In this document: one piece after another, positions 37,492-47,010 of the stretch
How the letters are laid out: the number at the start of each line of letters is the position of its first letter
Numbering within the stretch: the stretch's first letter is position 1
Origin: Woeseiaceae bacterium
Lineage (GTDB): Bacteria > Pseudomonadota > Gammaproteobacteria > Steroidobacterales > Woeseiaceae
Assembly: GCA_028822065.1 (NCBI GenBank)
Contig: JAPKEL010000009.1
Span: forward strand, 1-59,079
DNA: 59,079 nt
Direction: 5' to 3'
Position numbers and translations under genes: made by a program
Notes under the pieces: model-generated
Databases searched by the model: none
Told to the model about the DNA's origin: nothing
Seen by the model: only the letters and a program-made list of their open reading frames with translations

Positions 37492-38864
37492 TGTCGGCAA
37501 AAATTTTAGTTGTTGATGATGAGCTCGATATTAGAGAGTTAATTCAGGAGATTCTTTCTGATGAAGGGTATAATGTTACAGCAGCAGCCAGTGCTGCTGA
37601 GGCAAGATCGGCAAGAGATGAGCAGGATTTCGATCTTATTTTGCTTGATATTTGGATGCCAGAAACCGACGGAATTACTCTATTAAAGGAATGGTCAGAT
37701 AATGATCAATTGAATTCAGCAGTTGTAATGATGTCAGGTCATGGCACTGTAGATACAGCAATCGAATCTACTCATTTAGGTGCTAGTAATTTTGTTGAAA
37801 AACCATTATCAATCGCTAAATTGCTTCGCACAATAGAGGATGCACTTACTGAAAGGAAACCAAAAGGGAGTTATGCGAAAGTAGGTAATGCAGCTTCTTT
37901 TGTTTCAATCGGACATAGTGAGCTCTTAAAAAAATTCAGAAAAGAATTACGGCAGGCAGCCGCACTCGATTCTGCGCTTATGTTGATTGGGGAAGCAGGG
38001 ACCGCGAGAACAGCATTTGCTCGTTACATTCATGATATTAGTCAAAGAGCAATCAATCCCTGTATAGAACTAGCTTCTGCAATGCTGACAACCACAAATA
38101 CTGAGGAACAAATTCTTGGCAAAGAAAACGGCACTGAAATTATACCTGGCTTTATTGAGCAAGCTGAAGAAGGAACCTTAATAATTAATGGTTTATCTGA
38201 TCTTAACTCTAGAGCACAACAACTATTACATAATATTTTAGAAAATGGTCAATACAACAGAATAAACGGAAGTTCCTCATTGCAAATAAAGGCACGTGTA
38301 ATTGCTATTGTAGATGAGGGTTATATACAAGATATGCAAGATGGAAGATTAAAGCGTGAGTTAATTTCGAATATCAGTATCCAGACATTGAGGGTTCTGC
38401 CGCTGAGAGATCATGCTGAAGATGTTCCTGATTTCATTAAATTCTATGTTGATTATTTCGTAGAAATAGAGCGATTAACTTTTCGTCGTTTTAGTATCGG
38501 AGCTCAGAATCGCTTACGTAATTATCCATGGCCAGATAATTTACGTGAATTGAAGAATATTATAAGAAGATTGCTTATTGAGGGTCGCGATGATGATGTT
38601 AGTCTTGAGGAGGTTGAGGATCAGCTAAAAAATCAGGAAGTAACGATCAATTCTTTTGTGAAACAGGATTTGCTCTCTTTGCCATTGCGCGAGGCTCGAG
38701 AAAAATTTGAGCAAGCATATCTTCAGCAACAACTTATCTTATGCGATGGAAAGGTGGGTCAATTGGCTAAGAGAGTGGGTGTTGAGCGTACCCATTTATA
38801 TCGTAAGTTAAAGGCACTTGGAATCAATCTTGATACAAAAATAGAGGCAAAAAATACCAACTGA
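37488..38864 (+). CDS. ntrX: NtrX-type response regulator with degenerate AAA+ domain
   Basis: A 458-residue NtrC-family regulator. The receiver domain is intact (Asp10, Asp11, phospho-acceptor Asp54 in LLDIWMP, Ser83, Lys105). The C-terminal Fis-type helix-turn-helix (VGQLAKRVGVERTHLYRKLKALGI, about residues 426-449, read in pieces) is also intact. The central AAA+ domain has lost its working parts: Walker A is G168-EAGTART (Arg for Lys), the GAFTGA loop is replaced by GTEIIPG, and the Walker B acidic pair is missing (GTLIINGL). It therefore probably cannot hydrolyse ATP or remodel sigma-54 polymerase, and may act as a simple DNA-binding repressor or activator. It is coupled to ntrY by a 4-base overlap. 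Confidence 0.87.
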   Translation: MMSAKILVVDDELDIRELIQEILSDEGYNVTAAASAAEARSARDEQDFDLILLDIWMPETDGITLLKEWSDNDQLNSAVVMMSGHGTVDTAIESTHLGASNFVEKPLSIAKLLRTIEDALTERKPKGSYAKVGNAASFVSIGHSELLKKFRKELRQAAALDSALMLIGEAGTARTAFARYIHDISQRAINPCIELASAMLTTTNTEEQILGKENGTEIIPGFIEQAEEGTLIINGLSDLNSRAQQLLHNILENGQYNRINGSSSLQIKARVIAIVDEGYIQDMQDGRLKRELISNISIQTLRVLPLRDHAEDVPDFIKFYVDYFVEIERLTFRRFSIGAQNRLRNYPWPDNLRELKNIIRRLLIEGRDDDVSLEEVEDQLKNQEVTINSFVKQDLLSLPLREAREKFEQAYLQQQLILCDGKVGQLAKRVGVERTHLYRKLKALGINLDTKIEAKNTN

Positions 38865-38875
38865 GGAAGATAATT

Positions 38876-39241
38876 ATGAAAAACTATATTAAATTAAACC
38901 ATTCATTGGATTTAATTGTATCGTTGTTAGTAACTTTAGGAATTTTATTGGTGGTCCAGACTTTTATTATTGGCCATCATTATATTATTCCAACAGGAAT
39001 TCTCATGCTCTCGATAATTTTTGGCAATCTTGTTTATTATGGATTTAAGAATAATAGATTTGCAAAGAAAATTTTATTTTGGCTGTTTTTTGTATTTACT
39101 TTGCATTTGTTTTTTGCATTATTCTTTAGTGTTAAATACAGAACAATATTGGGTAATTCTTTCGAACCAGTATGTATTATTAATATTTTAGCTTTTAGTT
39201 ATTTATTGATCCAGTATGAGAGAAAGAATAACCTTTTTTGA
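38876..39241 (+). CDS. Small membrane protein of unknown function
   Basis: I do not recognise this 121-residue protein. It has four probable helices at about 12-32, 36-54, 64-84 and 95-112 with short loops, a His-rich turn (IIGHHYIIPTG) and a short charged C-terminus (QYERKNNLF). It starts 11 bases after the ntrX stop with GGAAG upstream, so it may be read with ntrYX. It converges with argS; the 19-base gap contains no hairpin. Confidence 0.55.
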   Translation: MKNYIKLNHSLDLIVSLLVTLGILLVVQTFIIGHHYIIPTGILMLSIIFGNLVYYGFKNNRFAKKILFWLFFVFTLHLFFALFFSVKYRTILGNSFEPVCIINILAFSYLLIQYERKNNLF

Positions 39242-39260
39242 TTTTGCAAAGATTTAGAAT

Positions 39261-41006
39261 TTACATCGATTTAGGACTTGATACTCCAAGTAGTTCTAAA
39301 CCACTTTTTATAATAGTCTGAGTTGCTTTGATAAGTAACATCCGAGCATTTCTTATCTTTTCATCTTCAACAATGAAGATAGAGTCATTGTAGTAGGAAT
39401 GAAATTCATTGGCTAAATCTCTTAAATATTGGGCTAAATTATGAGGAGCTCTATTATTGGCTGATAATTCAATTATTTCTGGAAATCGAGACAGCGTTGA
39501 CATTATCAATTTCTCTTTTTTCGTTATTAGTAGAGATAGATTATCTTTGCCTTTCTGTTCATCATAAAGGAATCTTTTCTCTTCCAGTTGCCTAAATACG
39601 CTTGCAATTCGAGCGTGAGCATATTGAATATAATAGACAGGATTTTCGTTCGATTTACTTTTAGCGAGCTCTAGATCAAAATCTAAATGTTGTTCATTTG
39701 AACGCATAATATAGAAGAAACGAGCTGCATCATTGCCAACTTCTTCTCGAAGCTGTCTTAAAGTGATAAATTCTCCGGATCTTGTAGACATAGATTGCTT
39801 TTCACCTGCTCTAAAAAGACTCACAAACTGAACTAATTCGACTTCAAGATCTGATGCTTGATGACCCATCGCAACTAAGCCCGCTCTGACTCTGGCAATG
39901 TAACCATGGTGATCTGATCCTAGAATATCAATCAGATGGTCAAAGCCACGTAATTTTTTATTATGATGATAGGCTATATCAGAGGTAAAATAAGTATTAT
40001 TTTTATTCTCTCTTGTAACGACACGATCTTTTTCGTCATCGAAATCTGTGGCTTTAAACCAGATAGCACCATCTTTCTTATAAAGTAATTCTTTATCTTT
40101 TAATAAGGATAATATTTTTTTTATGTGGCCTTGTTCTGCGAGGCTATTCTCTGAAAACCAAGAATCAAAAGTGACTCCGAATTCGTTAAGATCTTCTTCA
40201 ATATCGAATCGAATCGATTCTAGAGAAGTTTGTTTTATAACACTAAATTTTTCTATACCTAATATTTCTTTAGCAGACTGTATTATTGCATCAATATACT
40301 GTTCTTTATCTTGAGCGTTATCTCCATTTTGTAACTGCAAAATAATCTCACTAAGAGTATTGTCAATTTTCTCATCTATAGATTCTGCAATTATCTTAAT
40401 ATAATCGCCTAGATATCCTGCTGCAGGCATTATGAGATCTGGATTATTACTTTCCAGTATTCGAATTATTACACTGACGCATAAAATATCCATTTGTCGA
40501 CCGGCATCATTAACGTAATATTCACGTTTAACTTCATATCCCGCTGCATTAAGTATATTGCCTAAGGTAGCGCCATAAGCTGCATGTCTTCCATGACCAA
40601 CATGAAGTGGGCCAGTTGGATTTGCAGAGACAAATTCGAGAAGAATTTTTCCTTTTCTTTTCCCCGGATGTTTACCATAGAGGTCATCAATATCAATTAT
40701 TTTAGAGATTTCTTGATGAAAAGCTGCATCACTCATGTGGAAATTTATAAATCCAGGACCAGCAATTTCTATTTTTTTAACTAGATTATTTTTGGGAATT
40801 TTTTTTATTATTATACTGGCAAGATCACGAGGATTATTTTTTGTTACTTTAGCAAAGCGCATGGCGATATTTGAACTAAAGTCTCCATGCACGAGATCTT
40901 TGGTTCTTTCAACAGCATTTTCAGCTATTTGATCATCCAGAAATTCCGTAAGTTCAGGAACTTCTTGTAATCCTAATTTAACTAAATTTATGATATCGGT
41001 TTTCAA
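39261..41006 (-). CDS. argS: Arginyl-tRNA synthetase
   Basis: A 581-residue class I synthetase charging tRNA-Arg; Escherichia coli ArgS has 577. The N-terminal Add-1 domain (KDLVHGDFSSNIAMR) contacts the tRNA D-loop; the HIGH-type motif is H135-VGH138 in ANPTGPLHVGHGR. The KMSKS-type loop reads KQSMSTRSGEF, a variant usual for ArgS. The C-terminal DALR domain contains YIQYAHARI. It follows priA, a frequent gammaproteobacterial order (priA-argS), with a 32-base gap. Confidence 0.97.
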   Translation of the reverse strand: MKTDIINLVKLGLQEVPELTEFLDDQIAENAVERTKDLVHGDFSSNIAMRFAKVTKNNPRDLASIIIKKIPKNNLVKKIEIAGPGFINFHMSDAAFHQEISKIIDIDDLYGKHPGKRKGKILLEFVSANPTGPLHVGHGRHAAYGATLGNILNAAGYEVKREYYVNDAGRQMDILCVSVIIRILESNNPDLIMPAAGYLGDYIKIIAESIDEKIDNTLSEIILQLQNGDNAQDKEQYIDAIIQSAKEILGIEKFSVIKQTSLESIRFDIEEDLNEFGVTFDSWFSENSLAEQGHIKKILSLLKDKELLYKKDGAIWFKATDFDDEKDRVVTRENKNNTYFTSDIAYHHNKKLRGFDHLIDILGSDHHGYIARVRAGLVAMGHQASDLEVELVQFVSLFRAGEKQSMSTRSGEFITLRQLREEVGNDAARFFYIMRSNEQHLDFDLELAKSKSNENPVYYIQYAHARIASVFRQLEEKRFLYDEQKGKDNLSLLITKKEKLIMSTLSRFPEIIELSANNRAPHNLAQYLRDLANEFHSYYNDSIFIVEDEKIRNARMLLIKATQTIIKSGLELLGVSSPKSM

Positions 41007-41038
41007 AATATGGCCTTATATAGAATGTTTTTTAAACA

Positions 41039-43228
41039 CTAAAAAAGTTCAATTGGATCTATATCTACAGACCATTTTACACGGTGAGTGCATTTTTTTC
41101 TTTCTATCTTTTTAATAAATAATGATATTTGCTGATGCAGAGATTTGCGATTCTTGCAATGTAATAGAAGTTGTCCCCTGTATTTTCCAGCCTTTCTTTC
41201 CATTGGTGCACTCACAGGCCCCATAATGTTAATATCATTCAATTTATCTTTTTCGATAATTTGATGAGCTGAATTTAAAAACTCCCAGGTGAAATCTTTT
41301 TTATGAGAGCTTACTCTGATTAATGCCAAGTAAGAGAAGGGTGGCCATGATGCGGCTTCACGCTCTTGCAAAGTATGTTCTGCAACTCTTTTATAACCAC
41401 CTTCAAATAGCGCTTCCCAGAAAGGATGATCAGGATATTCAGTTTGAATGATTACTTGGCCTTTTTGATCTTCTCTGCCAGCTCTTCCTGAGACTTGAAT
41501 TAGGCTTTGTGCTAAACGTTCACTGCCTCTAAAATCATTACTGAATAAACCTTGATCTGCATTAATTACAGCGACTAAAGTTAAAGATGGAAAATGATGA
41601 CCCTTTGACAACATTTGTGTGCCTACAAGTATTCGTGCCTTTCCAGTATTAGCTATGTTGAGCGCCTCATCCATCGTCCCTTTTAAGCGAGTTGAATCAC
41701 TGTCGATTCGTTTTATCATAATATTAGGAAAATATTTGCCGAGCACTTCTTCTAGACGTTGGGTTCCTTGTCCTAAAGCTTTATATTCACCATTACAAAT
41801 AATGCATTTTTCAGTGTATTCTCTATAAGAGCCGCAATGATGGCAGGCTAGTTTATTTTGTGAAAGATAGACAGTCATACGTGAATCACAACGTAAACAT
41901 TGAGCGATATGATTACAAGATGTGCATATTAGTGTTGGTGCAAAACCTCTTCTATTTATGTAGATTAATATTTGCCCATCTTTCTTTAGATGTTTTTTTA
42001 TTGTCTTGATTAGAGAGGGGCTTAGACCATCTGGAGCATAGCCTTTGGTCATATCAACAAGGTGCATTGATGGTAATTGGGCATTACCGGCTCTTTTCTG
42101 GAGTGTGAGTTCCGTATATTTTTTTTGTTTAATAAGATTTAAACTCTCCAGTGAAGGTGTTGCAGAGCCAAGTATGATCGGGATATCAAAATATTTTGCT
42201 TTTGTTACCGCTAAGTCTCTTGCCGAGTATCTAAAGCCATCTTGTTGTTTATATGAAATATCATTTTCTTCATCGACTATGATGATGCCAAGATTATGAA
42301 TTGGAGCGAAAATAGCCGATCTCGTCCCGAGAATAAGCTTTGTTTGAGGGTTCCTAGTCATTTGCCATGCTTTGAATCTCTGATGTTCGGTCAGAGATGA
42401 GTGAAGCAGAACTGGCTCGATTCCAATTCTTTGGATAACTCGTTCTATAAATTGAGTTGTTAATCCAATTTCAGGGACAAGTATTAGGCATTGCTTTCCT
42501 GTTTTGAGGACCTCTAGAATGACACGAAGATAGACCTCAGTTTTACCACTACCTGTAATACCATCAAGTAAAAATGGTTTAAAATATTGAGTTTCATTTA
42601 TTTTATTTACCGCTATTTTTTGTTCTGAGTTGAGAGCTGGACCTTTAATTGGGATGCTAATGCTTCTTTGAGTATTTAATTTTGAGGGCACGTGAGATAT
42701 TGTGATCCATTCTTTTTTAAGTAAGCTTCTTCTTTGGCTTTTCCATTCAATAGTTTTTTTATTCAAAATATCTACTGTTATCGATTGTTTTTTTTGTAAA
42801 TATGAAATTAATTGCGCTTGTTTTGGTGCGCGTTTTTTAATTTCATCAGGAATAATTTCATTGCCTTTTTTGGTGATTTGAATTTCTTCAACCAGGCTAA
42901 TAGCCGGCCTGTCTTTTTTTAAATAGGTGGGCAGTGCCGCTGCGATAACTCTTCCAATTGGATGTTGATAATATTTACTAGCAAACGAAATTATCCACAA
43001 ATCAGATTCAGAAAATACAGGATCTTGATCAATAATATTGATGCATTGACGTAATTTTGATTTAGGTAGATCGCTTTCATTGACGATTTCTAGAATAAGG
43101 CCAACTTTTTTTTGTCGACCAAAAGGAACCAAAACACGACAACCTATTTTTGGCAGGCATTGATTTTTTTTGATTAACTCATAATCAAATAATTGGAATA
43201 GTGGAACATCTATTGCAATTTTGAGGAT
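41039..43228 (-). CDS. priA: Primosomal replication protein N' (PriA helicase), apparent non-canonical start
   Basis: A 3'-5' helicase that restarts stalled replication forks. It has the 3'-DNA-binding domain, helicase motifs GITGSGKTEVY and VDEENDISYKQ (the family norm is DEEH), a zinc region with eight Cys from CTSCNH to CIICNG, and motif VI QVSGRAGR. A TTG at 43132 would start at VPFG and lose the first ~32 conserved residues (AIDVPLFQLFDYELI matches the family's VALPVPLPRTFDYLL). The frame continues upstream to a TAA at 43289-43291 with no ATG/GTG/TTG. I annotate from ATC at 43228 (729 residues; Escherichia coli has 732), but ATT at 43219 or ATA at 43285 are also possible. Confidence 0.85.
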   Translation of the reverse strand: MLKIAIDVPLFQLFDYELIKKNQCLPKIGCRVLVPFGRQKKVGLILEIVNESDLPKSKLRQCINIIDQDPVFSESDLWIISFASKYYQHPIGRVIAAALPTYLKKDRPAISLVEEIQITKKGNEIIPDEIKKRAPKQAQLISYLQKKQSITVDILNKKTIEWKSQRRSLLKKEWITISHVPSKLNTQRSISIPIKGPALNSEQKIAVNKINETQYFKPFLLDGITGSGKTEVYLRVILEVLKTGKQCLILVPEIGLTTQFIERVIQRIGIEPVLLHSSLTEHQRFKAWQMTRNPQTKLILGTRSAIFAPIHNLGIIIVDEENDISYKQQDGFRYSARDLAVTKAKYFDIPIILGSATPSLESLNLIKQKKYTELTLQKRAGNAQLPSMHLVDMTKGYAPDGLSPSLIKTIKKHLKKDGQILIYINRRGFAPTLICTSCNHIAQCLRCDSRMTVYLSQNKLACHHCGSYREYTEKCIICNGEYKALGQGTQRLEEVLGKYFPNIMIKRIDSDSTRLKGTMDEALNIANTGKARILVGTQMLSKGHHFPSLTLVAVINADQGLFSNDFRGSERLAQSLIQVSGRAGREDQKGQVIIQTEYPDHPFWEALFEGGYKRVAEHTLQEREAASWPPFSYLALIRVSSHKKDFTWEFLNSAHQIIEKDKLNDINIMGPVSAPMERKAGKYRGQLLLHCKNRKSLHQQISLFIKKIERKKCTHRVKWSVDIDPIELF

Positions 43229-43292
43229 GCAGTTATCTGCGTTAGTTTGTCTTTTATTGACTAGTGCTGTCCCTTCTTTCTGTATAACTTAA

Positions 43293-44672
43293 TTATAATG
43301 ATTTAACGGCTTGAATTAATTCTGATGCCATTTCTTGTCCGTCACCATAAAGCATTCGTGTCTGATCTAAAAAGAACAATGCATTTTCGATACCTGAGAA
43401 GCCAGCTCCTTGACCACGTTTGATAACAATTACATTTTTAGCGTAATCTGCATTTAAAATTGGCATTCCATATATTGGACTGGATGGATCTGTTCGTGCT
43501 ACTGGATTAACCACATCGTTAGCGCCAATAATTAGAGCTACATCCGCTGATTCGAATTCAGAATTAATTTCGTTTTCGTCATAAATAATATCATAAGGCA
43601 CACCAGCTTCTGCCAGCAATACATTCATATGCCCTGGCATTCTCCCTGCAACAGGATGGATGGCAAACTTAACATCTACATCACGATCAATAAGCAATTG
43701 CGTTAGTTCCCATACTTTATGTTGGGCTTGAGCTACCGCCATACCATAACCAGGCACAATTAGGACTTTATTTGCAAAAGCCATCATGACGCCCACATCT
43801 GTTGCATCAATTGGTTTCATTGAACCACTTACCTCTGTCCCTTCTTCTGAGGTGGTTTCTCCAAAACCAGAGAACAATACATTAGCAAGTGATCTGTTCA
43901 TTGCCTTAGCCATTAGCTGAGTAAGAAGTGAACCAGCAGCACCCACAACCGTTCCAGCGATAATCATGGCTGGATTTTGTTGCACAAAACCTTCGAAGGC
44001 TACGGCCAAGCCTGTAAAAGCATTATATAGAGATATAACTACTGGCATATCAGCGCCACCAATAGGGACTGTCATAGTTATACCCAGTATTAGTGCAAGT
44101 ATGAAGAATATAGAAATTGTGTTTCCTATATCGGGTTGAGTAATGACAATAACCGCCATAATTAGCGTGCTGAGCAAAATAATTAGATTTACTATTTGTT
44201 GTCCCCTAAACCGTAATGTTGTATTTTTAAAGCCTTGTAATTTAGCGAAAGCGACTAAACTTCCACTAAAAGAAACGGCTCCAATGAAACCGCCTAAGAC
44301 CGCTAAGATTCCAAATGTCAATCCATGATCTTTGCCGCTATAGAGCTCTACAGCGGCAATTGCCGCCGCCGCCCCACCGCCCATACCATTATAGAGTGCA
44401 ATCATTTGTGGCATGTCAGTCATGGCCACTTTTTTTCCACTAACCCAGGCGATTATCCCACCAAGACCGATTGCAATAATCATTAGTAGGTAATTTGACA
44501 TTCCAGGAAATAAAAACGTCACTACTGTTGCGAGCATCATTCCAGCACCAGCCCAAACTATGCCACCTCTAGCAGTCATGGGTGAGCCCATTCTCTTTAG
44601 TCCATAAATGAAAAGGACAGCGGCTAAAAAATAGCTTGCATCAATTATTAGCGTCATATTGAACATGCTCAT
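43293..44672 (-). CDS. pntB: NAD(P) transhydrogenase subunit beta
   Basis: A 459-residue membrane subunit. It has nine or so N-terminal helices forming part of the proton channel, and a C-terminal NADP-binding domain with VPGYGMAVAQAQ and GRMPGHMNVLLAEAGVPYD. The complex couples proton influx to hydride transfer from NADH to NADP, supplying NADPH. Its start overlaps pntAB by 4 bases (ATGA). Intact throughout. Confidence 0.96.
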   Translation of the reverse strand: MSMFNMTLIIDASYFLAAVLFIYGLKRMGSPMTARGGIVWAGAGMMLATVVTFLFPGMSNYLLMIIAIGLGGIIAWVSGKKVAMTDMPQMIALYNGMGGGAAAAIAAVELYSGKDHGLTFGILAVLGGFIGAVSFSGSLVAFAKLQGFKNTTLRFRGQQIVNLIILLSTLIMAVIVITQPDIGNTISIFFILALILGITMTVPIGGADMPVVISLYNAFTGLAVAFEGFVQQNPAMIIAGTVVGAAGSLLTQLMAKAMNRSLANVLFSGFGETTSEEGTEVSGSMKPIDATDVGVMMAFANKVLIVPGYGMAVAQAQHKVWELTQLLIDRDVDVKFAIHPVAGRMPGHMNVLLAEAGVPYDIIYDENEINSEFESADVALIIGANDVVNPVARTDPSSPIYGMPILNADYAKNVIVIKRGQGAGFSGIENALFFLDQTRMLYGDGQEMASELIQAVKSL

Positions 44673-44977
44673 GATTTTTTATCCTTACTACGTTTAAACA
44701 TTTCTAGCATTCTCTCTGTCACGACATAACCACCGACTGCATTGCCGGCACCCAGGAAGACACCAATGAAACCGATTGTTTGTTCAAGTGGCGTAACTGC
44801 ACGACCAAGGGCCACCATGGCACCAACTAAGACAATTCCGTGGATAAAGTTTGAACCAGACATAAGAGGAGTATGTAGAATTGCTGGTACTTTCCCAATA
44901 ATCTCATGACCGACAAATCCCGCTAACATAAATATATAGAGTGCTATAAATCCGTCAATTTGAATAATTTGATCCAT
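44669..44977 (-). CDS. pntAB: NAD(P) transhydrogenase subunit alpha part 2
   Basis: A 102-residue membrane piece that corresponds to the C-terminal helices of Escherichia coli PntA. It has three helices with FVGHEIIGKVPAILHTPLMSGSNFIHG (residues ~21-47, read in pieces), the conserved proton-channel segment. A separate polypeptide for this part is the Rhodospirillum-type split arrangement. It overlaps pntAA by one base and pntB by four, so the three subunits are made from one coupled message. Confidence 0.93.
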   Translation of the reverse strand: MDQIIQIDGFIALYIFMLAGFVGHEIIGKVPAILHTPLMSGSNFIHGIVLVGAMVALGRAVTPLEQTIGFIGVFLGAGNAVGGYVVTERMLEMFKRSKDKKS

Positions 44978-46107
44978 TACTCTGATCCTCCCTCGATTAC
45001 TTCTTGCGAAACTTTATGAATAATTTTTCCGTCACGCGTGAGATTGGATAAAGCAAAAACTTCATCCTCCCAGTCGATTTTTAATTCGCCTTCTTTGATT
45101 GCTGGTGCTATGAAATTAAATAAATTTCTCGAATACATTTCACTGGCATGTTTACCTAGTGAGGCTGCCAGATTAATTGGCCCTACAATTTTAACTTTGT
45201 TTTCAATGACTGTTTTACCAGCTTGGGTAAGTTCACAATTACCTCCAGTTTCAGCTGCAAGATCAATAATGACTCCCCCTGGCTTCATGGCTTTAACAGC
45301 TTTAGCTCTGATAATTTTAGGAGCTGGTTTTCCAGGGATGGCAGCGGTAGAAATAACCACATCACTATTAGCAATCTCTTCTTCTAGGGCGGCTTGCTGT
45401 GAAGATTTTTCTTCGTCTGTTAATTCTCTGGCATAACCACCTTCTCCATCAGCCGATACCCCCGTGTCTACAAATTTGGCGCCCAGAGATTCAATTTGTT
45501 CTTTTGTAGCACTTCTTACATCGTAACCTTTAACAATAGCACCAAGTCTTTTTGCAGTAGCAATTGCTTGTAAACCAGCCACCCCTGCACCAATGATGAG
45601 AACTTGGGCTGGCCTAATGGTGCCAGCTGCAGTTGTTAACATTGGAAAAAATTTATCAAGAGTGGTTGCTGCGATTAAGACTGCTTGGTATCCAGCGGCT
45701 GCAGCTTGCGAGGATAATACATCCATACTCTGAGCTCTCGATATTCTTGGTATTAATTCCATTGCGAAACTGATGTGATTATTTTCTTTTAATGAAAAGA
45801 CTGTTTCTTTATTTAGATGACCGAAAATCATGCCAACAACACAAGATGCTTGATTTAGTTGATTGGATTGTTCAGTGGTAATAGGTTGCACTGTTAATAA
45901 TAGATTGGCTTTTTTGAGTACACTGGAGGCATCACTAAACTCTATCCCTTCATATTCTTCATCAAGGTGATTTGAGAGTTCCCCTGCACCTTTTTCCATT
46001 ACAATAGAGACATTCAGCTGAATCAGCTTTTTTGCAATTTCAGGTGTTAAAGCAACACGCGTCTCATCTATGGCCGTTTCTTTTAGCACGCCAATGGTTA
46101 ATGACAT
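44977..46107 (-). CDS. pntAA: NAD(P) transhydrogenase subunit alpha part 1
   Basis: A 376-residue soluble NAD(H)-binding domain related to alanine dehydrogenase. The N-terminus is IGVLKETAIDETRVALTP; the NAD loop is GAGVAGLQAIATAKRLGA; the mobile loop follows ELTDEEKSS. It ends before any membrane helix, confirming the split PntA form. A strong ribosome-binding site (GGAGGAAAG) precedes the ATG. The divergent HNH gene begins 234 bases away. Confidence 0.95.
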   Translation of the reverse strand: MSLTIGVLKETAIDETRVALTPEIAKKLIQLNVSIVMEKGAGELSNHLDEEYEGIEFSDASSVLKKANLLLTVQPITTEQSNQLNQASCVVGMIFGHLNKETVFSLKENNHISFAMELIPRISRAQSMDVLSSQAAAAGYQAVLIAATTLDKFFPMLTTAAGTIRPAQVLIIGAGVAGLQAIATAKRLGAIVKGYDVRSATKEQIESLGAKFVDTGVSADGEGGYARELTDEEKSSQQAALEEEIANSDVVISTAAIPGKPAPKIIRAKAVKAMKPGGVIIDLAAETGGNCELTQAGKTVIENKVKIVGPINLAASLGKHASEMYSRNLFNFIAPAIKEGELKIDWEDEVFALSNLTRDGKIIHKVSQEVIEGGSE

Positions 46108-46143
46108 CGCTTTCCTCCATGTTTTTTATTGTTGAGAAAATAA

Positions 46144-46167
46144 ATTATATTTAGGTATATTTAGGTA
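46144..46167 (-). promoter_or_regulatory. Candidate pntAA promoter -10 with tandem 10-bp repeat
   Basis: On the minus strand TATAAT (46144-46149) lies 37 bases before the pntAA start. Overlapping and just upstream of it, the 10-base unit TATTTAGGTA (plus strand) occurs twice in direct tandem (46148-46157 and 46158-46167). No good -35 is present, so an activator might bind the repeats. The 13-mer AGGTATATTTAGG inside it recurs at 49078-49090 upstream of hemH. Confidence 0.35.
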
Positions 46168-46341
46168 TATTGTTATTTAAGAAGTTAGTTTTTTTTCGTT
46201 ATTATTTAAATTTTCAATAATATAAATGATTTTTTATCGATGTAATAATGACATAACAACTAATGATTCGGAACCTCTTTTTTTAGCTGAGTTTAAATTA
46301 TATAAGCGTATGGATATCAATATGAATATAAGGATAAATAA

Positions 46342-46983
46342 ATGTTGCTAGGTATGGCAAGTGATCTAAATCAACTAGTCCTTAGAACGGATGTTGCTGG
46401 TATGCCTTTGGAATGGATCGATTATCGAGAAGCAATCAGACTATATCATTCTAGGCAAGTTGCTTATTCATCTGGATCTAGGCTCTATACCACATTTGGT
46501 GGTTATGCAGCTGCAACCGGTATTCGCAGTTCGATTGAAGTTAATTCCATAATTTCGACTCGGAATCGCAGTAAAGGATCATCCTTTTCTAGAGATAAAT
46601 ATATGCCGCCATTGAATAATCGTACTTTATTTAAACGTGATGCTGGAATTTGCCTCTATTGTGGTATCAACTTTGAGGTTAATTTCTTAACTAGAGACCA
46701 TATAACTCCCTTATCAAAAGGTGGGCTTGATGTATGGACCAATGTAGCAACAGCATGCCGTCGTTGTAATAATCATAAGGGTGGCAGGACCCCAGAAGAA
46801 GCTACGATGCAATTGATCGCTGTTCCATTTACTCCAACATATGCAGAATATATATACCTAAAGGGCAGACATATATTGGCCGATCAAATGCAGTTTTTAT
46901 TGGCACATATGCCAAGAACCAGCCCGTTGCATACTCGAATTAAATCTTATTTGGATCGGAGTAATGCGAATGAAAGCGTTTAA
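46342..46983 (+). CDS. HNH endonuclease-domain protein
   Basis: A 213-residue protein of a conserved gammaproteobacterial type. It has an N-terminal part of unknown role (LEWIDYREAIRLYHSRQVAY) and a zinc-stabilised HNH domain: Cys104-x2-Cys107, Asp119-His120 in RDHITPLSKGG, Asn134, Cys139-x2-Cys142 and His145. These proteins are found in single copy beside housekeeping genes and without a partner methylase, so a restriction role is unlikely; the target is unknown. There is a 27-base gap to the exonuclease gene downstream, so a joint DNA-processing role is possible. Confidence 0.8.
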   Translation: MLLGMASDLNQLVLRTDVAGMPLEWIDYREAIRLYHSRQVAYSSGSRLYTTFGGYAAATGIRSSIEVNSIISTRNRSKGSSFSRDKYMPPLNNRTLFKRDAGICLYCGINFEVNFLTRDHITPLSKGGLDVWTNVATACRRCNNHKGGRTPEEATMQLIAVPFTPTYAEYIYLKGRHILADQMQFLLAHMPRTSPLHTRIKSYLDRSNANESV

Positions 46984-47010
46984 TATTTCTAGGAAAATAA
47001 GAAGTCTAAT

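Noticed and set aside
43133-43288. Frameshift or out-of-frame ATG for the priA start
   Set aside because: The only ATGs nearby are in another frame and reach a stop within about 12 codons; the conserved PriA sequence is continuous in one frame.
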